DNA of 64,000 nt from Oceanobacillus halotolerans (GTDB lineage: Bacteria > Bacillota > Bacilli > Bacillales > Amphibacillaceae), in NCBI RefSeq assembly GCF_010993955.1, contig NZ_WIXL01000001.1, positions 159,317-223,316 of the forward strand, in the 5' to 3' direction. A model generated the notes under the pieces. The model ran no database searches. It saw only the letters and a program-made list of their open reading frames with translations, and was not told where the DNA came from. Shown here piece after piece: positions 7,532-16,304 of this stretch; within the stretch, counting starts at the first letter, position 1, and every line of letters begins with the position of its first letter. A program made the position numbers and the translations under genes.

Positions 7532-7553
7532 GCTTTATTCCTCCTAATATAGT

Positions 7554-7745
7554 TTAGATCGAAGGACCTTCCTCTGTAAGTCCATTTAAATCAACGAATT
7601 GTTCATGATCCATCTCATCTAGTGGAAAAACTCTTGCTGTTTCATTTTTATCATCGACTTCCTGAATATAAACGGGGATGCCGTGGTAATTTATATTAAT
7701 CATTGCTGGTGATTGGACAATTTCCTGTAGACGATCTACTTCCAT
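7554..7745 (-). CDS. sspH: SspH-type small acid-soluble spore protein
   Basis: A 63-residue H-type SASP with the family blocks MEVDRLQEIVQSPAMININY and VYIQEVDDKNETARVFPLDE. The ATG at 7745 is chosen because AAAGGAGG precedes it; an upstream in-frame ATG at 7793 has none. Its neighbour 7358-7531 is a paralogue. Both run in the same direction and probably form a two-gene forespore unit. Confidence 0.85.
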   Translation of the reverse strand: MEVDRLQEIVQSPAMININYHGIPVYIQEVDDKNETARVFPLDEMDHEQFVDLNGLTEEGPSI

Positions 7746-7941
7746 AGCTGTTCCTCCTTTCTCATTCTCTTCATTGGTTATTTTTTGTTTCAAAAAATGG
7801 GTTATAACAGGTACATAAAACCATTTTATTCGCCTATTTTTTTATGCTGGGCAGGAAGGTACCTGTTCGGATGTCCCAGCTTAGAAAATGACGCATACGC
7901 TATCAATAGGCGAAATCCATGAAAAGGATGTGAGGAAAGAA

Positions 7942-8610
7942 ATGGGACTATATATGAATACGCAAGATCACCCAGCCGTATTTAAAAATAATGGAGAGTT
8001 AAAAGAACCAAATCAAGCCTATTATCGGTATGATGCTTTTTCAGAGCTTTTACAGGAGCAAAAAAGCATCAACAAATCACTAACTTTAGCTTATCGTGAT
8101 TTGCAAACACTGTACCAACAACAAGAACATAAGCAAGCAAATGAATGGCAAGCAATCAACCAACGAATAGAACTGCTGCAAAAGCAACAAGAGCAGCAAG
8201 AACATGTGGAAAAGCAATTGATGGAGGGGTTAGCATTGCTTGAGGAAAACCAAAAGACCCTGGAGACGAACATGAGCCAAGAATTAGCTGAAGTCAAACA
8301 AGATGTAGCAGAGGATATGGAAAACATATCTGTTTCTCAAGGTACAATTGAGTCACAACTTTACGAAATTGGAAATTACCAACAACACGTTCAAGACCAG
8401 CTAGCGGAACTAGTGAAGTTACAAGAAAAAATGGCTGAAAAGGTATCGACACAGGACGAAAAACAGAATGATGTGTTGAATCGTATGGATAATCAGGAAG
8501 CATTATTACAAAAAACGGTAAGACAAATCGATCACATTCGTTCTATTCTGTATGAACGTGCAAGCTTCTTAGTTGAGAAAATGGAAAGTATATTTAAAAT
8601 TAGTTCATAA
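7942..8610 (+). CDS. coiled-coil protein, unknown
   Basis: A 222-residue protein dominated by Gln- and Glu-rich heptads (QRIELLQKQQEQQEHVEKQL, EEDMENISVSQGTIESQLYE-like stretches), so nearly the whole length should form a coiled coil. There are no signal peptide, membrane helix or known domain. The ATG at 7942 is chosen for its GAGGAAAG box; an upstream ATG at 7888 lacks one. The position next to spore genes is only suggestive of a role. Confidence 0.55.
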   Translation: MGLYMNTQDHPAVFKNNGELKEPNQAYYRYDAFSELLQEQKSINKSLTLAYRDLQTLYQQQEHKQANEWQAINQRIELLQKQQEQQEHVEKQLMEGLALLEENQKTLETNMSQELAEVKQDVAEDMENISVSQGTIESQLYEIGNYQQHVQDQLAELVKLQEKMAEKVSTQDEKQNDVLNRMDNQEALLQKTVRQIDHIRSILYERASFLVEKMESIFKISS

Positions 8611-8628
8611 GTAAATAGGGATATTTCG

Positions 8629-8667
8629 CTAGAAGGTCGTTATCACACACCTTCTAGTTTCATTTTT
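8629..8667 (+). terminator. Rho-independent terminator
   Basis: Stem CTAGAAGGT / ACCTTCTAG with a T-rich tail, after the coiled-coil gene. Confidence 0.8.
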
Positions 8668-8881
8668 AGCCATTACGGAATTTATGGCAACGTTGCAACA
8701 GGACGTCCAGTTGGCTCTTTATCTTCTGAATGTAGTTGAACTTATCGCTACATCTTTTTTAGAAATTTTTGTAATTATTATGTTTGGACCTTGATTAGTT
8801 TGTGATAAAGTAGTACGCTAACCGTTGTTATTATATTTAATCATATATATTTTTTATATTCCTAGAAAGCAGGTGCACGGT

Positions 8882-10150
8882 TTGGAACAACAACAAAAGG
8901 CAAAAAAGCAGCCAAAAGTATTCTATGGTTGGTTTATTGTATTTTTGGCTGGAATGGGTATTTTCTTCTCAGGACCAGGCCAAACGTATTCCAATTCCAT
9001 GTTTATTGATGAGTATATCAATGAATTTGGCTGGTCACGTTCACAAGTATCTGGTGTCTATTCGACTGCCACTTTAATTGCAGGGTTTACGATGATGCTT
9101 GTAGGTCGTTTTATTGATCGCTTTGGTCAACGAACAATGATGGTTTCAGTCGGTTTATTATTTGGCCTAGCTTTATTGTATAACAGCATGGTCACTTCGA
9201 TTGGGATGTTAGCTGTTGGCTTCTTTTTAATTCGGCTTTTAGGTCAAGGAAGTATGACACTTATTCCGAAAACACTTGTCGCACAATGGTTTATTAAAAA
9301 AAGAGGGCGTGCCTTTAGTTTTATGACATTAGGCAGTTTTCTTAGTGCGATGTTATTTCCCATCATTAATGCATGGCTAATCCAAACATGGGGTTGGGAG
9401 TTTGCTTGGCGATTTTGGGCGGTGTTGATTCTTCTTTTATTTGTCCCAATGGCCTTTTTCGGTGTCCGTAATAAGCCAGAAGATATTGGGTTAAAACCAG
9501 ATGGAGAAAAATCCCCAGTAGATCCCCATACCCAACCAGGGTTACAGCCAACTCTCCCTGAAGCAGAAGTTAGTTGGACTTTAAAGGAAGCAGTACATAC
9601 CCGAGCTTTTTGGGCGATCTTGATTTGTGTTGGGATACCAGCGATGGTGAATACGGGTATTACCTTTCATATCATATCTATTTTTGGGTCTAATGAGTTG
9701 TCACCGGAAATCGCAGCAATGGTACTTAGTTTGATGGCACTTGTTGGAATTCCGATGTCGTTTGTTTCTGGTTTTGTCACAGAAAAAATCAAAACCAATT
9801 ACTTATTAGTTGGGATCTTCGTCATTGAAATTATATTACTCTTACTTCTCCTCATCACAAACAATTTTGCCATGGCTATTGTTTTTGGTGTGATCTGGGG
9901 TGTTGCCAATGGCTTTGAGCGTATTGGGTTAAATATCATTTGGCCAGATTACTTTGGAAGAGCCCATATTGGCAGTATTAATGGTGTTGCTTCTACGATG
10001 ATGGTCTTAGGATCTGCCTTTGGACCACTTCCTTTTGGATTTGGCTTTGACACATTTGGTAGCTATGGACCAGTTCTAATTGCTAGTATCGCTTTTCCGG
10101 TAATTGGGATTGTATGTGCTTTACTAGCTACGAAACCAGAAAAAGCATAG
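8882..10150 (+). CDS. MFS transporter, monocarboxylate/oxalate antiporter type
   Basis: A 422-residue, twelve-helix major facilitator. The N-terminal FYGWFIVFLAGMGIFFSGPG and the gate VGRFIDRFGQRTMM are typical of the OFA/monocarboxylate branch. A central cytoplasmic loop (about residues 195-225) separates the two halves. The TTG at 8882 is chosen because an AGGTG box precedes it; upstream codons would add a spurious hydrophobic extension. The substrate is unknown, with small carboxylates likely from the family. It converges on the DnaD gene. Confidence 0.8.
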   Translation: MEQQQKAKKQPKVFYGWFIVFLAGMGIFFSGPGQTYSNSMFIDEYINEFGWSRSQVSGVYSTATLIAGFTMMLVGRFIDRFGQRTMMVSVGLLFGLALLYNSMVTSIGMLAVGFFLIRLLGQGSMTLIPKTLVAQWFIKKRGRAFSFMTLGSFLSAMLFPIINAWLIQTWGWEFAWRFWAVLILLLFVPMAFFGVRNKPEDIGLKPDGEKSPVDPHTQPGLQPTLPEAEVSWTLKEAVHTRAFWAILICVGIPAMVNTGITFHIISIFGSNELSPEIAAMVLSLMALVGIPMSFVSGFVTEKIKTNYLLVGIFVIEIILLLLLLITNNFAMAIVFGVIWGVANGFERIGLNIIWPDYFGRAHIGSINGVASTMMVLGSAFGPLPFGFGFDTFGSYGPVLIASIAFPVIGIVCALLATKPEKA

Positions 10151-10153
10151 TAA

Positions 10154-11155
10154 TCAGCCAACATTGGACTGTTGTTCATTAGACAGTTCATCTATTAATT
10201 TTTGTAGCTCGGCACGCTCTCTTTCCTCTTTAGCTTTATCAAGTGTAAGTGATGTTTGAGCACTGTCGAGCCTTTTTTCTTGTTCCTTTTTGCGTTTGAT
10301 AAACCAATCTGGAACAACTTCTTTTTGTGGTGATGATTGAACATGCGTATAGGACGTTTTTTGCGAGGGAGACTTATTCAAAAAAGCCTCCATTTCAGCA
10401 TGTGCCTCATCTACAGTTTGGATCCCCTTTTTTATCCAGTTTTGTAAAATGCTTCGTATGTAGCCCCAGCTTGCTTTGTTGCGGTCTAGAGCACGTTTCA
10501 TTGCCTCTAAAACGAGTGCTTCTCCAAGATCCTTTACCCAATTGGTTAAGTTGTTGGTGACATAAGGGGTAAGGTTCCCAATGTTTTCCTGGTAAAAGAC
10601 AAACGCGTCGATCTCACGTTGCTTCTGATGCTGTATATTATTTTGTTTATGTATTTGTTTATGTTTAATTAATGGGGCCAGATTGTGGTCTCGTTTGTGG
10701 TCCACATTGTGGCTCATGTTGTTTGGTTGTTTCGGATTGTGGTCTGATTTGTGGTTCATGTTGTGGTCCGAATTGTGGACTGTTTTGTGTTCGGCTTGTT
10801 TTTCTGGTTCATTATGGACCACACCTTGCACCTCATTTGTGACTTCTTCTGTTTGGCAATCCGTATAATCGGTTAATGAATTTATTTTGTAAATTGCTGA
10901 CTGATTTCCGCTCTGTGATTCTACACGAATGTACCCTTTTATTTTTAATTCCTCACGTGCACGTTTTAATACGGAGTTGCTTAGTCCTGATTTCAGTGTA
11001 AGTACAGACATTGATACGGTAAACGATTCTTTCCATCTTGTTCGATTGTTAATGTGCATGAGACTGTACCATAGGGAAATGGCTGCACTTGATAGTGGAT
11101 TAATTTCCATTTCCCTATAAAATGCATTAATTTGTTTAATATAATTCATTTTCAT
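10154..11155 (-). CDS. DnaD-domain replication protein, phage-like
   Basis: About 333 residues. The N-terminal winged-helix part (residues 1-95) contains LKSGLSNSVLKRAREELKIK. A His/Asp/Asn-rich linker follows with repeated DHN-like units (HNSDHNMNHKSDHN). A DnaD domain (about 180-245) ends in the hallmark WGYIRSILQNWIKKGI. Such proteins load helicase in phages and plasmids. No other phage gene is nearby, so this looks like an orphan or domesticated copy. ATG 11155 follows GGAGAAAGG. Confidence 0.75.
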   Translation of the reverse strand: MKMNYIKQINAFYREMEINPLSSAAISLWYSLMHINNRTRWKESFTVSMSVLTLKSGLSNSVLKRAREELKIKGYIRVESQSGNQSAIYKINSLTDYTDCQTEEVTNEVQGVVHNEPEKQAEHKTVHNSDHNMNHKSDHNPKQPNNMSHNVDHKRDHNLAPLIKHKQIHKQNNIQHQKQREIDAFVFYQENIGNLTPYVTNNLTNWVKDLGEALVLEAMKRALDRNKASWGYIRSILQNWIKKGIQTVDEAHAEMEAFLNKSPSQKTSYTHVQSSPQKEVVPDWFIKRKKEQEKRLDSAQTSLTLDKAKEERERAELQKLIDELSNEQQSNVG

Positions 11156-11338
11156 CAACCTTTCTCCAACAGATAGACTTCTTCATTCTTATAATCGAAG
11201 AAAGTTTGGAAAAAGTGGCATTAAACAGGAAATTTTTAAAAAAAATATGAATGGATGCAAAATAATGCATTATAAGCTTACCTTTCCTGTAAAATGACAG
11301 TTGTCAGAAAAAACTATCAAAATAGGGATTTGATTTAG

Positions 11339-11566
11339 ATGATAGTTACTAAATTTGAATTTCTGTATATAAAAATAGAATTAGTACTTCTCGTACATGG
11401 TTATTTTGGAATTTTAGCACTTTGATTTGACCTTATTTATGGTATAACTTTTATCTATCGTATTAATTTGGTTATACCCCTCAAATTCCAATTTTCTCAA
11501 TATTTTTTTGCATGGATTGGAGGAGTGAATTTAGGATTTAGACCAACAATTAAAATGAAAAAATGA
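11339..11566 (+). pseudogene. small membrane protein interrupted by an in-frame stop
   Basis: A 76-codon reading frame from ATG 11339 to TGA 11564-11566, interrupted only by a TGA at 11423-11425. Both halves are coherent hydrophobic sequence (IELVLLVHGYFGILAL, then FDLIYGITFIYRINLVIPLK). The stop could replace a tryptophan codon by one base. No family is recognised. It lies just before the decayed DUF4160 gene, so the whole stretch appears to be degenerating. Confidence 0.45.
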
Positions 11567-11579
11567 GGCGGTGTGTAAT

Positions 11580-11842
11580 TTGCCAAAAATAAGTTACTTT
11601 AGTGGAATAAAAATTGTTATGTATTATAATGACCATAATCCACCACATTTTCATGTTATATATAATGGAATTTACACGAGGATGGAAATTGATAATGGAA
11701 GTTATATGAAGGGAAATGAACAGTTACCAAAGGCAAAGGAAAATACTTAAATGGCTTGAGATAAATAAAGGATGATATTATAAAAGTGTGGGAAGATTGT
11801 ATGGCGAACAGAGTACCAAATAAAGTTCCCCCTTTATCTTAG
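11580..11842 (+). pseudogene. DUF4160-family gene, two frameshifts
   Basis: The start TTG follows GAGGCGGTG and encodes MPKISYFSGIKIVMYYNDHN, then PPHFHV, the diagnostic DUF4160 block. The frame then shifts near 11730 and continues as RKILKWLEINK. It shifts again near 11770 to give DDIIKVWEDCMANRVPNKV. Both are single-base events, so the gene is probably dead. DUF4160 genes usually sit beside DUF2442 genes, as here. Such pairs have been proposed as toxin-antitoxin-like modules. Confidence 0.7.
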
Positions 11843-11854
11843 GAGGTGTTCGAG

Positions 11855-12172
11855 TTGACTTACATTAACAAAGCAAAAATAGTACCTGGTTTAAAAGGGT
11901 GGTTATTAATCGAATTTGACGATCGTTCTATTAAATTAGCAAATATTAATCCGATTATGAATGGTGTTTTAGAGAAGTTAAAGGATCAAACTTTTTTTGA
12001 GAAGGTATTTGTTGACGATGAATTAAGAACCGTAACTTGGCCAGGTGAATTAGACCTCAATCCAGATAACTTGTATCAAAAAGGGATTGATATAGAACAT
12101 GTCAAAAATTTGGTGCAAGCAGTAAAGAATAATGATGACTTTAATGATTTTCTAAATAAGGAAATAGTTTGA
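11855..12172 (+). CDS. DUF2442-family protein
   Basis: A 105-residue protein whose pattern (KGWLLIEFDDRSIKLANINP, then EDELRTVTWPGELDLNPDNL-like) matches the DUF2442 family. It contains the typical WPGELDLNPDNLY motif near the centre. The TTG at 11855 follows the strong AGGAGGTG box. DUF2442 is usually the partner of DUF4160. Here that partner has decayed just upstream, leaving DUF2442 apparently intact. The molecular role is not established. Confidence 0.75.
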   Translation: MTYINKAKIVPGLKGWLLIEFDDRSIKLANINPIMNGVLEKLKDQTFFEKVFVDDELRTVTWPGELDLNPDNLYQKGIDIEHVKNLVQAVKNNDDFNDFLNKEIV

Positions 12173-12174
12173 AG

Positions 12175-12208
12175 GAAGCAATGGAGAGGAGCTCTTGCTT
12201 CTTTTTTT
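12175..12208 (+). terminator. Rho-independent terminator
   Basis: Stem GAAGCAA / TTGCTTC, with an inner AGAG/CTCT pairing, then seven T. Confidence 0.8.
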
Positions 12209-12432
12209 ATGCCCACCCAAAAGGAAAAGAATTGACAATAAAACATCTGAAATGTTTAAAAGTGATCGCAAACCTTCACGAAGGAGCGGTTACTTTTTTA
12301 TTAAGTAGTAGACAATCGTTATAATTAAAAATTTGTGATGAAGTCCGGTTTAACCATGCTATCGCTCCATGATGGTGATGATATTGATATTAAAGAATAA
12401 AATACTTAAACTTTTAAACTAAGCGTTGAAAC
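12209..12432. other. intergenic with second weak hairpin
   Basis: Contains a second terminator-like hairpin at 12261-12303 (AGTGATCGC against GCGGTTACT with mismatches, then six T). No coding frame could be supported. Confidence 0.4.
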
Positions 12433-12459
12433 TGAAACTATATTCAACTCATCATCGTC
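12433..12459 (+). promoter_or_regulatory. ECF-type promoter upstream of the sigma gene
   Basis: TGAAAC (12433-12438) and CGTC (12456-12459) with a 17-bp spacer match the TGAAAC/CGTC consensus of Bacillus ECF sigma factors such as SigM and SigW. The position suggests autoregulation of the following sigma operon. Confidence 0.6.
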
Positions 12460-12501
12460 AAACAGATAAATTCAATAAATGATTGGAGACGAGGGGGAGT
12501 A

Positions 12502-13026
12502 ATGGACGAAAATCAAAAAGATATCATTCTAGAAGATATTATGATAAAGCATGGTGATGAATTGGTTAGATTGGCCAATCATTATGTAAATGATCAAGAA
12601 ACCGCAAAGGATATTGTACAAAATACCTTTATTAAATGTTATGAAAAATTGGACAGTTTTCGCTATGAGTCTTCTCTAAAAACATGGTTGTACCGTATTA
12701 CCATTAATGGGTGTAAGGATTATCTTAAAAGCTGGCATCATCGAAAAGTTCAATTGAAACAATCTGTACAGGATGCAGTAAAAACCATATTTCCGTCAAC
12801 AGAAGATAAATATATCAGAGAATCCAAAAATCGAGTTATCAGAGATGTCGTATTAGCATTGCCACAACACTATCGAGAAGTGCTTTATCTATATTATTAC
12901 GAGTCATTAAAAATACATGAAATTGCGGGTGTAACGGAAGTCAAAGAGAGTACTGTAAAAACAAGATTACGTAGAGGGAAAGTAAAATTGAAAAACAGGT
13001 TGGAGGAGGTCGGTATTGATGGATGA
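12502..13026 (+). CDS. ECF-subfamily RNA polymerase sigma factor
   Basis: A 174-residue protein with region 2 at about residues 14-80 (NHYVNDQETAKDIVQNTFIK, SSLKTWLYRITINGCKDYL). Region 4 is at about 112-165 (LALPQHYREVLYLYYYESLK, ESTVKTRLRRGK). There is no region 3, which is the ECF layout. GAGGGGG precedes the ATG. The stop overlaps the next gene, which encodes a single-pass membrane protein placed where an anti-sigma factor is expected. An ECF-like promoter lies about 45 bp upstream. Confidence 0.9.
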   Translation: MDENQKDIILEDIMIKHGDELVRLANHYVNDQETAKDIVQNTFIKCYEKLDSFRYESSLKTWLYRITINGCKDYLKSWHHRKVQLKQSVQDAVKTIFPSTEDKYIRESKNRVIRDVVLALPQHYREVLYLYYYESLKIHEIAGVTEVKESTVKTRLRRGKVKLKNRLEEVGIDG

Positions 13027-13846
13027 TCATAAATGGAAGGAGTTATTTTCGCACTTAGATGATGAATCTTTACAGTTTACAAAGGGTGATCGGGATAAGA
13101 CGATGGCGAAGATTAAAGCTGACAGGAAAAAGGTAACCGACAAGCGTTTATCGATATTTCGACTAGGTCCATCTATTGCAACAGTTATGGCCTTGATTAT
13201 AGCTGCTGGTGTGTTGTTGCCACTCATTTTATCAGAAAGTAATGAAGCTGATCGGGAATTAGCATCTGATAATGAATATGAAAGGTTTTCCTTATTACTA
13301 ATAGGGGAAGGTTATACCAAGCGAACGGAATTAAATCTATTAGTTACGTATAATGAAGGACGAAACAGTATGAAAGTAGTGCCACTTCCACGGGATTTGT
13401 ATGTTTCTATTCAAGGTATAGAAGGAAACACCATACATGATAAATTGACTCATGCTGCAGCTTACGGAGGTGGTTCAGAAGCTGTTCAGGAAACGATATC
13501 GGAACATTTTAAAATTCCAGTAGACTATTATGCAAGTCTACATATTGAAGATGCTTTTGATGTGTTAGGAATTCACGAACCGATTCGCCATGGTTATGTC
13601 GTTAACAAATTGGAGGAAAACCTAAATTCTACTGTTATGACAGATCTGATTGCACAAAGTGAAACGAATATATCAGATCATCAATTTGGCCTGTTAGATC
13701 ATGAATACACCATAGATTTGATTGATGTAAGTGAAAATTTAGAAACAGTAACAAATGATGATGATATATATTATGTGCAGTTGGATGAAGAAGTTTTGCA
13801 AGAGACAACAGAATTGTTGAAAAGCCATTTGGAGTACAATGAATAA
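13019..13846 (+). CDS. membrane protein with degenerate LCP domain, probable anti-sigma partner
   Basis: About 275 residues. A cytoplasmic N-terminus (1-46) precedes one membrane helix (about 50-70) and an extracellular part. That part resembles a LytR-CpsA-Psr domain: VVPLPRDLYVSIQG, DKLTHAAAYGGGSEAV, FKIPVDYYASLHIE. The Arg-Asp pair usually found before the first strand reads KRTELNLLV instead. The usual C-terminal RQ region is absent, so ligase activity is doubtful. Overlap with the ECF sigma gene and topology suggest a sensor or anti-sigma role. Start ATG 13019 (TTG 13016 possible) follows GGAGGAGG. Confidence 0.65.
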   Translation: MDDHKWKELFSHLDDESLQFTKGDRDKTMAKIKADRKKVTDKRLSIFRLGPSIATVMALIIAAGVLLPLILSESNEADRELASDNEYERFSLLLIGEGYTKRTELNLLVTYNEGRNSMKVVPLPRDLYVSIQGIEGNTIHDKLTHAAAYGGGSEAVQETISEHFKIPVDYYASLHIEDAFDVLGIHEPIRHGYVVNKLEENLNSTVMTDLIAQSETNISDHQFGLLDHEYTIDLIDVSENLETVTNDDDIYYVQLDEEVLQETTELLKSHLEYNE

Positions 13847-13994
13847 AACAGATCTTTTAGCTAGACTGGTTAAGGGGAATCTAAATTGTAAAACAGCGTT
13901 GTATTAGCACTCATCTTAAAAAGGATGGAAGTAAGTCAAATTAAAGCTATGACGCAATATATATTAATAGCAACAAACTATGCAAAAAGAGCCA

Positions 13995-14118
13995 TTAGAA
14001 AAACTCGCATTCGCTCGTCCTTTAGCGAATGTGTTAGTTTTTTCTTATACTTGGGACATTAAAATTTTAGCAACGTTGAGTCTACTTCTTAGCTAAAATT
14101 TTATATTTTCCTAACGTA
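13995..14118 (-). repeat. repeat family A, copy 1 (reverse)
   Basis: Two-hairpin element in reverse. The AGAAAAACTCGCATTCGCT / AGCGAATG-type stem lies at its left, the AAATTTTAGC / GCTAAAATTT stem at its right. Its 5' end (ACGTTAGG on the minus strand) abuts the T-tract of the yxjG-like terminator. Confidence 0.8.
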
Positions 14119-14153
14119 TAAAAAAAGCGAACAGCCTCTAAAGGTGTTCGCTT
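14119..14153 (-). terminator. Rho-independent terminator
   Basis: Stem AAGCGAACA / TGTTCGCTT with seven T on the minus strand, ending the S-box operon. Confidence 0.85.
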
Positions 14154-14159
14154 AAAGTC

Positions 14160-15263
14160 TTATCTCCAAATCTCTTTAGAAATATCTACAATATATTTCA
14201 ATTTCGCCCATTGGTCTTCTTCCGTCAAAATATTTCCATGATGTGTAGAAGCAAAACCACATTGTGGACTGATACATAACTGTTCTAGTGGTACATATTT
14301 TGTTGCTTCTTCCACACGTGCTTTAATGGTTTCTTTATCTTCTAATTCGCCGTGTTTTGAAGTGAATAAACCTAATACTACTTGAGGGCCATCATTTGGA
14401 ATGTGCTCCAATGGTTTAAAATCGCCTGAACGGTCATCATCATATTCTAGGAAAAATCCGATTACTTTTTCTTTTGCAAATAAGGTTGGTGCGATTTTAG
14501 CGTAACTTCCTTCAAATGCCCATTTAGAACGGTAATTTCCACGGCAAAGGTGAGTCGTTACCACTAAATCTTCTGGTTTATCTTCTAATACTCCATTCAC
14601 AACACGTAGCGCTAAGCTAATTAATTCTTCTCGGGAATAGCCACTATCATTAAATGGAATTTCTGGTGCATTAAGGCCAGCTATGTACACATCGTCTAGC
14701 TGCAAGTAACGGCAGCCTGCATCATAAAAGGCTTTAATAGCATCGCGGTAAGCTTTAATAATATCATTTGCATATTCTTCTACGTCTGGGTAAATGTCCA
14801 GGTTACGGATTCCAGCGTTAAATAATTGATTTGGACTTGGAATCGTTTGTTTTGCAATCGCACGGTCACCGACAATTTCTTTAAATTCGATAAAGTCTTT
14901 TACATGTTGATGATCTGGGTTAAATGAGATTTTCCCCGTAACCCGTACATCATATCGTTCTGTTTCTTCTCCTTTAAATTGGAAGCCTTGCTCAGGAATG
15001 TAGCCCTCTACACCATTTAAATGTTCTAGAAAATCGGTATGCCAAAATCTGCGGCGAAATTCTCCGTCAGTAACAGCTTGTAATCCGACTTCGATTTGCT
15101 TATCAACGACTTTTTTAATTTCCTCTGTTTCGATTTCGCGTAGTTCTTGTGCAGTAATAGTACCTTCTTGGAAATCTTTCCTAGCTTTATGAATTCTCTC
15201 AGGTCGTAATAAACTTCCTACATGATCTGCTTTAAATGGAGCTTTAACGATTGTTTTTGTCAT
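14160..15263 (-). CDS. yxjG: MetE C-terminal-like methyltransferase (YxjG/YxjH type)
   Basis: A 367-residue protein with the catalytic fold of cobalamin-independent methionine synthase, without the N-terminal domain. Visible blocks are DHVGSLLRP near residue 14, LQLDDVYIAGLN (about 187), a histidine/cysteine site VTTHLCRGNYRS (about 237) and a second cysteine in CISPQCGFAS (about 335). These are the expected zinc ligands. The YxjG/YxjH family of bacilli is linked to methionine recycling. It is the second gene of an S-box-controlled operon, which supports a methionine role. Confidence 0.85.
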   Translation of the reverse strand: MTKTIVKAPFKADHVGSLLRPERIHKARKDFQEGTITAQELREIETEEIKKVVDKQIEVGLQAVTDGEFRRRFWHTDFLEHLNGVEGYIPEQGFQFKGEETERYDVRVTGKISFNPDHQHVKDFIEFKEIVGDRAIAKQTIPSPNQLFNAGIRNLDIYPDVEEYANDIIKAYRDAIKAFYDAGCRYLQLDDVYIAGLNAPEIPFNDSGYSREELISLALRVVNGVLEDKPEDLVVTTHLCRGNYRSKWAFEGSYAKIAPTLFAKEKVIGFFLEYDDDRSGDFKPLEHIPNDGPQVVLGLFTSKHGELEDKETIKARVEEATKYVPLEQLCISPQCGFASTHHGNILTEEDQWAKLKYIVDISKEIWR

Positions 15264-15331
15264 GAAAGAACACTCTCCTTTAATTTTATTCGTTAACTAA
15301 ACTTTACACATGGCAGTTCACTCAGTTGATA

Positions 15332-16084
15332 TTATGGCAAAATAGCGAATGAACGTACTGGAAATCCTGTTGCCTTTTCTGGTTTTGGACTGATATTGAA
15401 AATGACAGCTCCTTTTGCTGGAACCTGATCCAAGTTCGTTAATAATTCCACTTGAAAGGTATCTTGTTCAAGGACATAATATTCACCGATGAGGGATCCG
15501 TTTTCACGGACATCTATTGCTGCATCTGTATCAAATGTTTCATGTCCAACAGCATTAATATTTCTTTCTTCAAATAAAAACTTTAATGCGTCGATTCCCC
15601 AGCCTGGACTGTGGCTATTTCCCTCTTCATCTTTATTTTCAAATTTCTCTTTGTCTGGCCAACGCTTACTCCAGTCAGTGCGTAACGCCACGAATGTTCC
15701 TGGTTCAATTTTTCCATGCTCTTCTTCAAATGCAAGGATATCCTCAACAGACAAGATAAAGTCATTATTTTCTTGTGCTTCCTTGGACTTATCAATCACA
15801 ATGAGTGGGAGAACAAGTTCCTTTAACTCTAGTTCCTCCAAGTATCGCTGGTTGCGAACAAAATGGATTGGTGCATCTATATGTGTTCCATATTGTCCTG
15901 GAAAGTTAAAACGTTGTGCAAAAAAGCCATCATCATGTGTGAAAAGTGTTTTTGTTTCGGCATCATCAAACGCTGAAAAATGTGGAGAATCTGGTCCAAA
16001 CGTATGTGTAAGATCAATCCATTGTTTGTTTTGCAGGACTTCAATAGCCTTTAATAATTCATTTTCTACTTTTACGGTTGTCAA
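15332..16084 (-). CDS. cyclase-family (kynurenine formamidase-like) hydrolase
   Basis: A 250-residue protein of the cyclase/KynB metal-dependent hydrolase family. The signature HxGTHxDxPxHF-type block appears as GQYGTHIDAPIHFVRNQRYL. Further conserved parts are TDWSKRWPD and AVGHETFDTDAA. The TTG at 16084 is chosen because GAGGTG precedes it. The gene is first in an operon with the YxjG-like gene (68-bp gap), under an S-box riboswitch, so the true substrate may belong to sulfur-amino-acid salvage rather than tryptophan catabolism (inference). Confidence 0.8.
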   Translation of the reverse strand: MTTVKVENELLKAIEVLQNKQWIDLTHTFGPDSPHFSAFDDAETKTLFTHDDGFFAQRFNFPGQYGTHIDAPIHFVRNQRYLEELELKELVLPLIVIDKSKEAQENNDFILSVEDILAFEEEHGKIEPGTFVALRTDWSKRWPDKEKFENKDEEGNSHSPGWGIDALKFLFEERNINAVGHETFDTDAAIDVRENGSLIGEYYVLEQDTFQVELLTNLDQVPAKGAVIFNISPKPEKATGFPVRSFAILP

Positions 16085-16118
16085 TTCAATCACCTCATAA
16101 ATTAGTATAGAAATCAAA

Positions 16119-16272
16119 AACCCCTCTTCTTAAAAATAAGAAGAGGGGTAAATATATTAGGTTCCCTACTCCTCTTATCTTCAAGCATCATGCTACTGGA
16201 ATTGGCACAGTACTTTAAAAAAGTCCGCTGCCGAGGCTTCAAAGGGCCAGTCCCTCCACCTCTCTTGATAAG
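16119..16272 (-). ncRNA. SAM-I riboswitch (S-box) with terminator
   Basis: On the minus strand the leader starts CTTATCAAGAGAGGTGGAGG, continues through ACTGGCCC and AAGCCTCGGCA, then GCCAATTCCAG and GATGCTTGAAGATAAG. These are the conserved S-box core and closing P1 stem (16267-16272 with 16174-16179). The platform is a terminator with stem CCCCTCTTCTT / AAGAAGAGGGG and T-tail at 16119-16149. High SAM is expected to end transcription before the cyclase/yxjG operon. Confidence 0.92.
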
Positions 16273-16304
16273 GAGAATTTTTAAAATATTAAGTTATGTG
16301 AATT

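Noticed and set aside
13840-13990. Short frames after the LCP gene (such as one starting MNKTDLLARL)
   Set aside because: They break quickly and show no family; possibly a lost third gene of the operon.
15489-16100. 203-codon plus-strand frame opposite the cyclase gene
   Set aside because: Shadow of the hydrolase, which has the family motif and a ribosome binding site.
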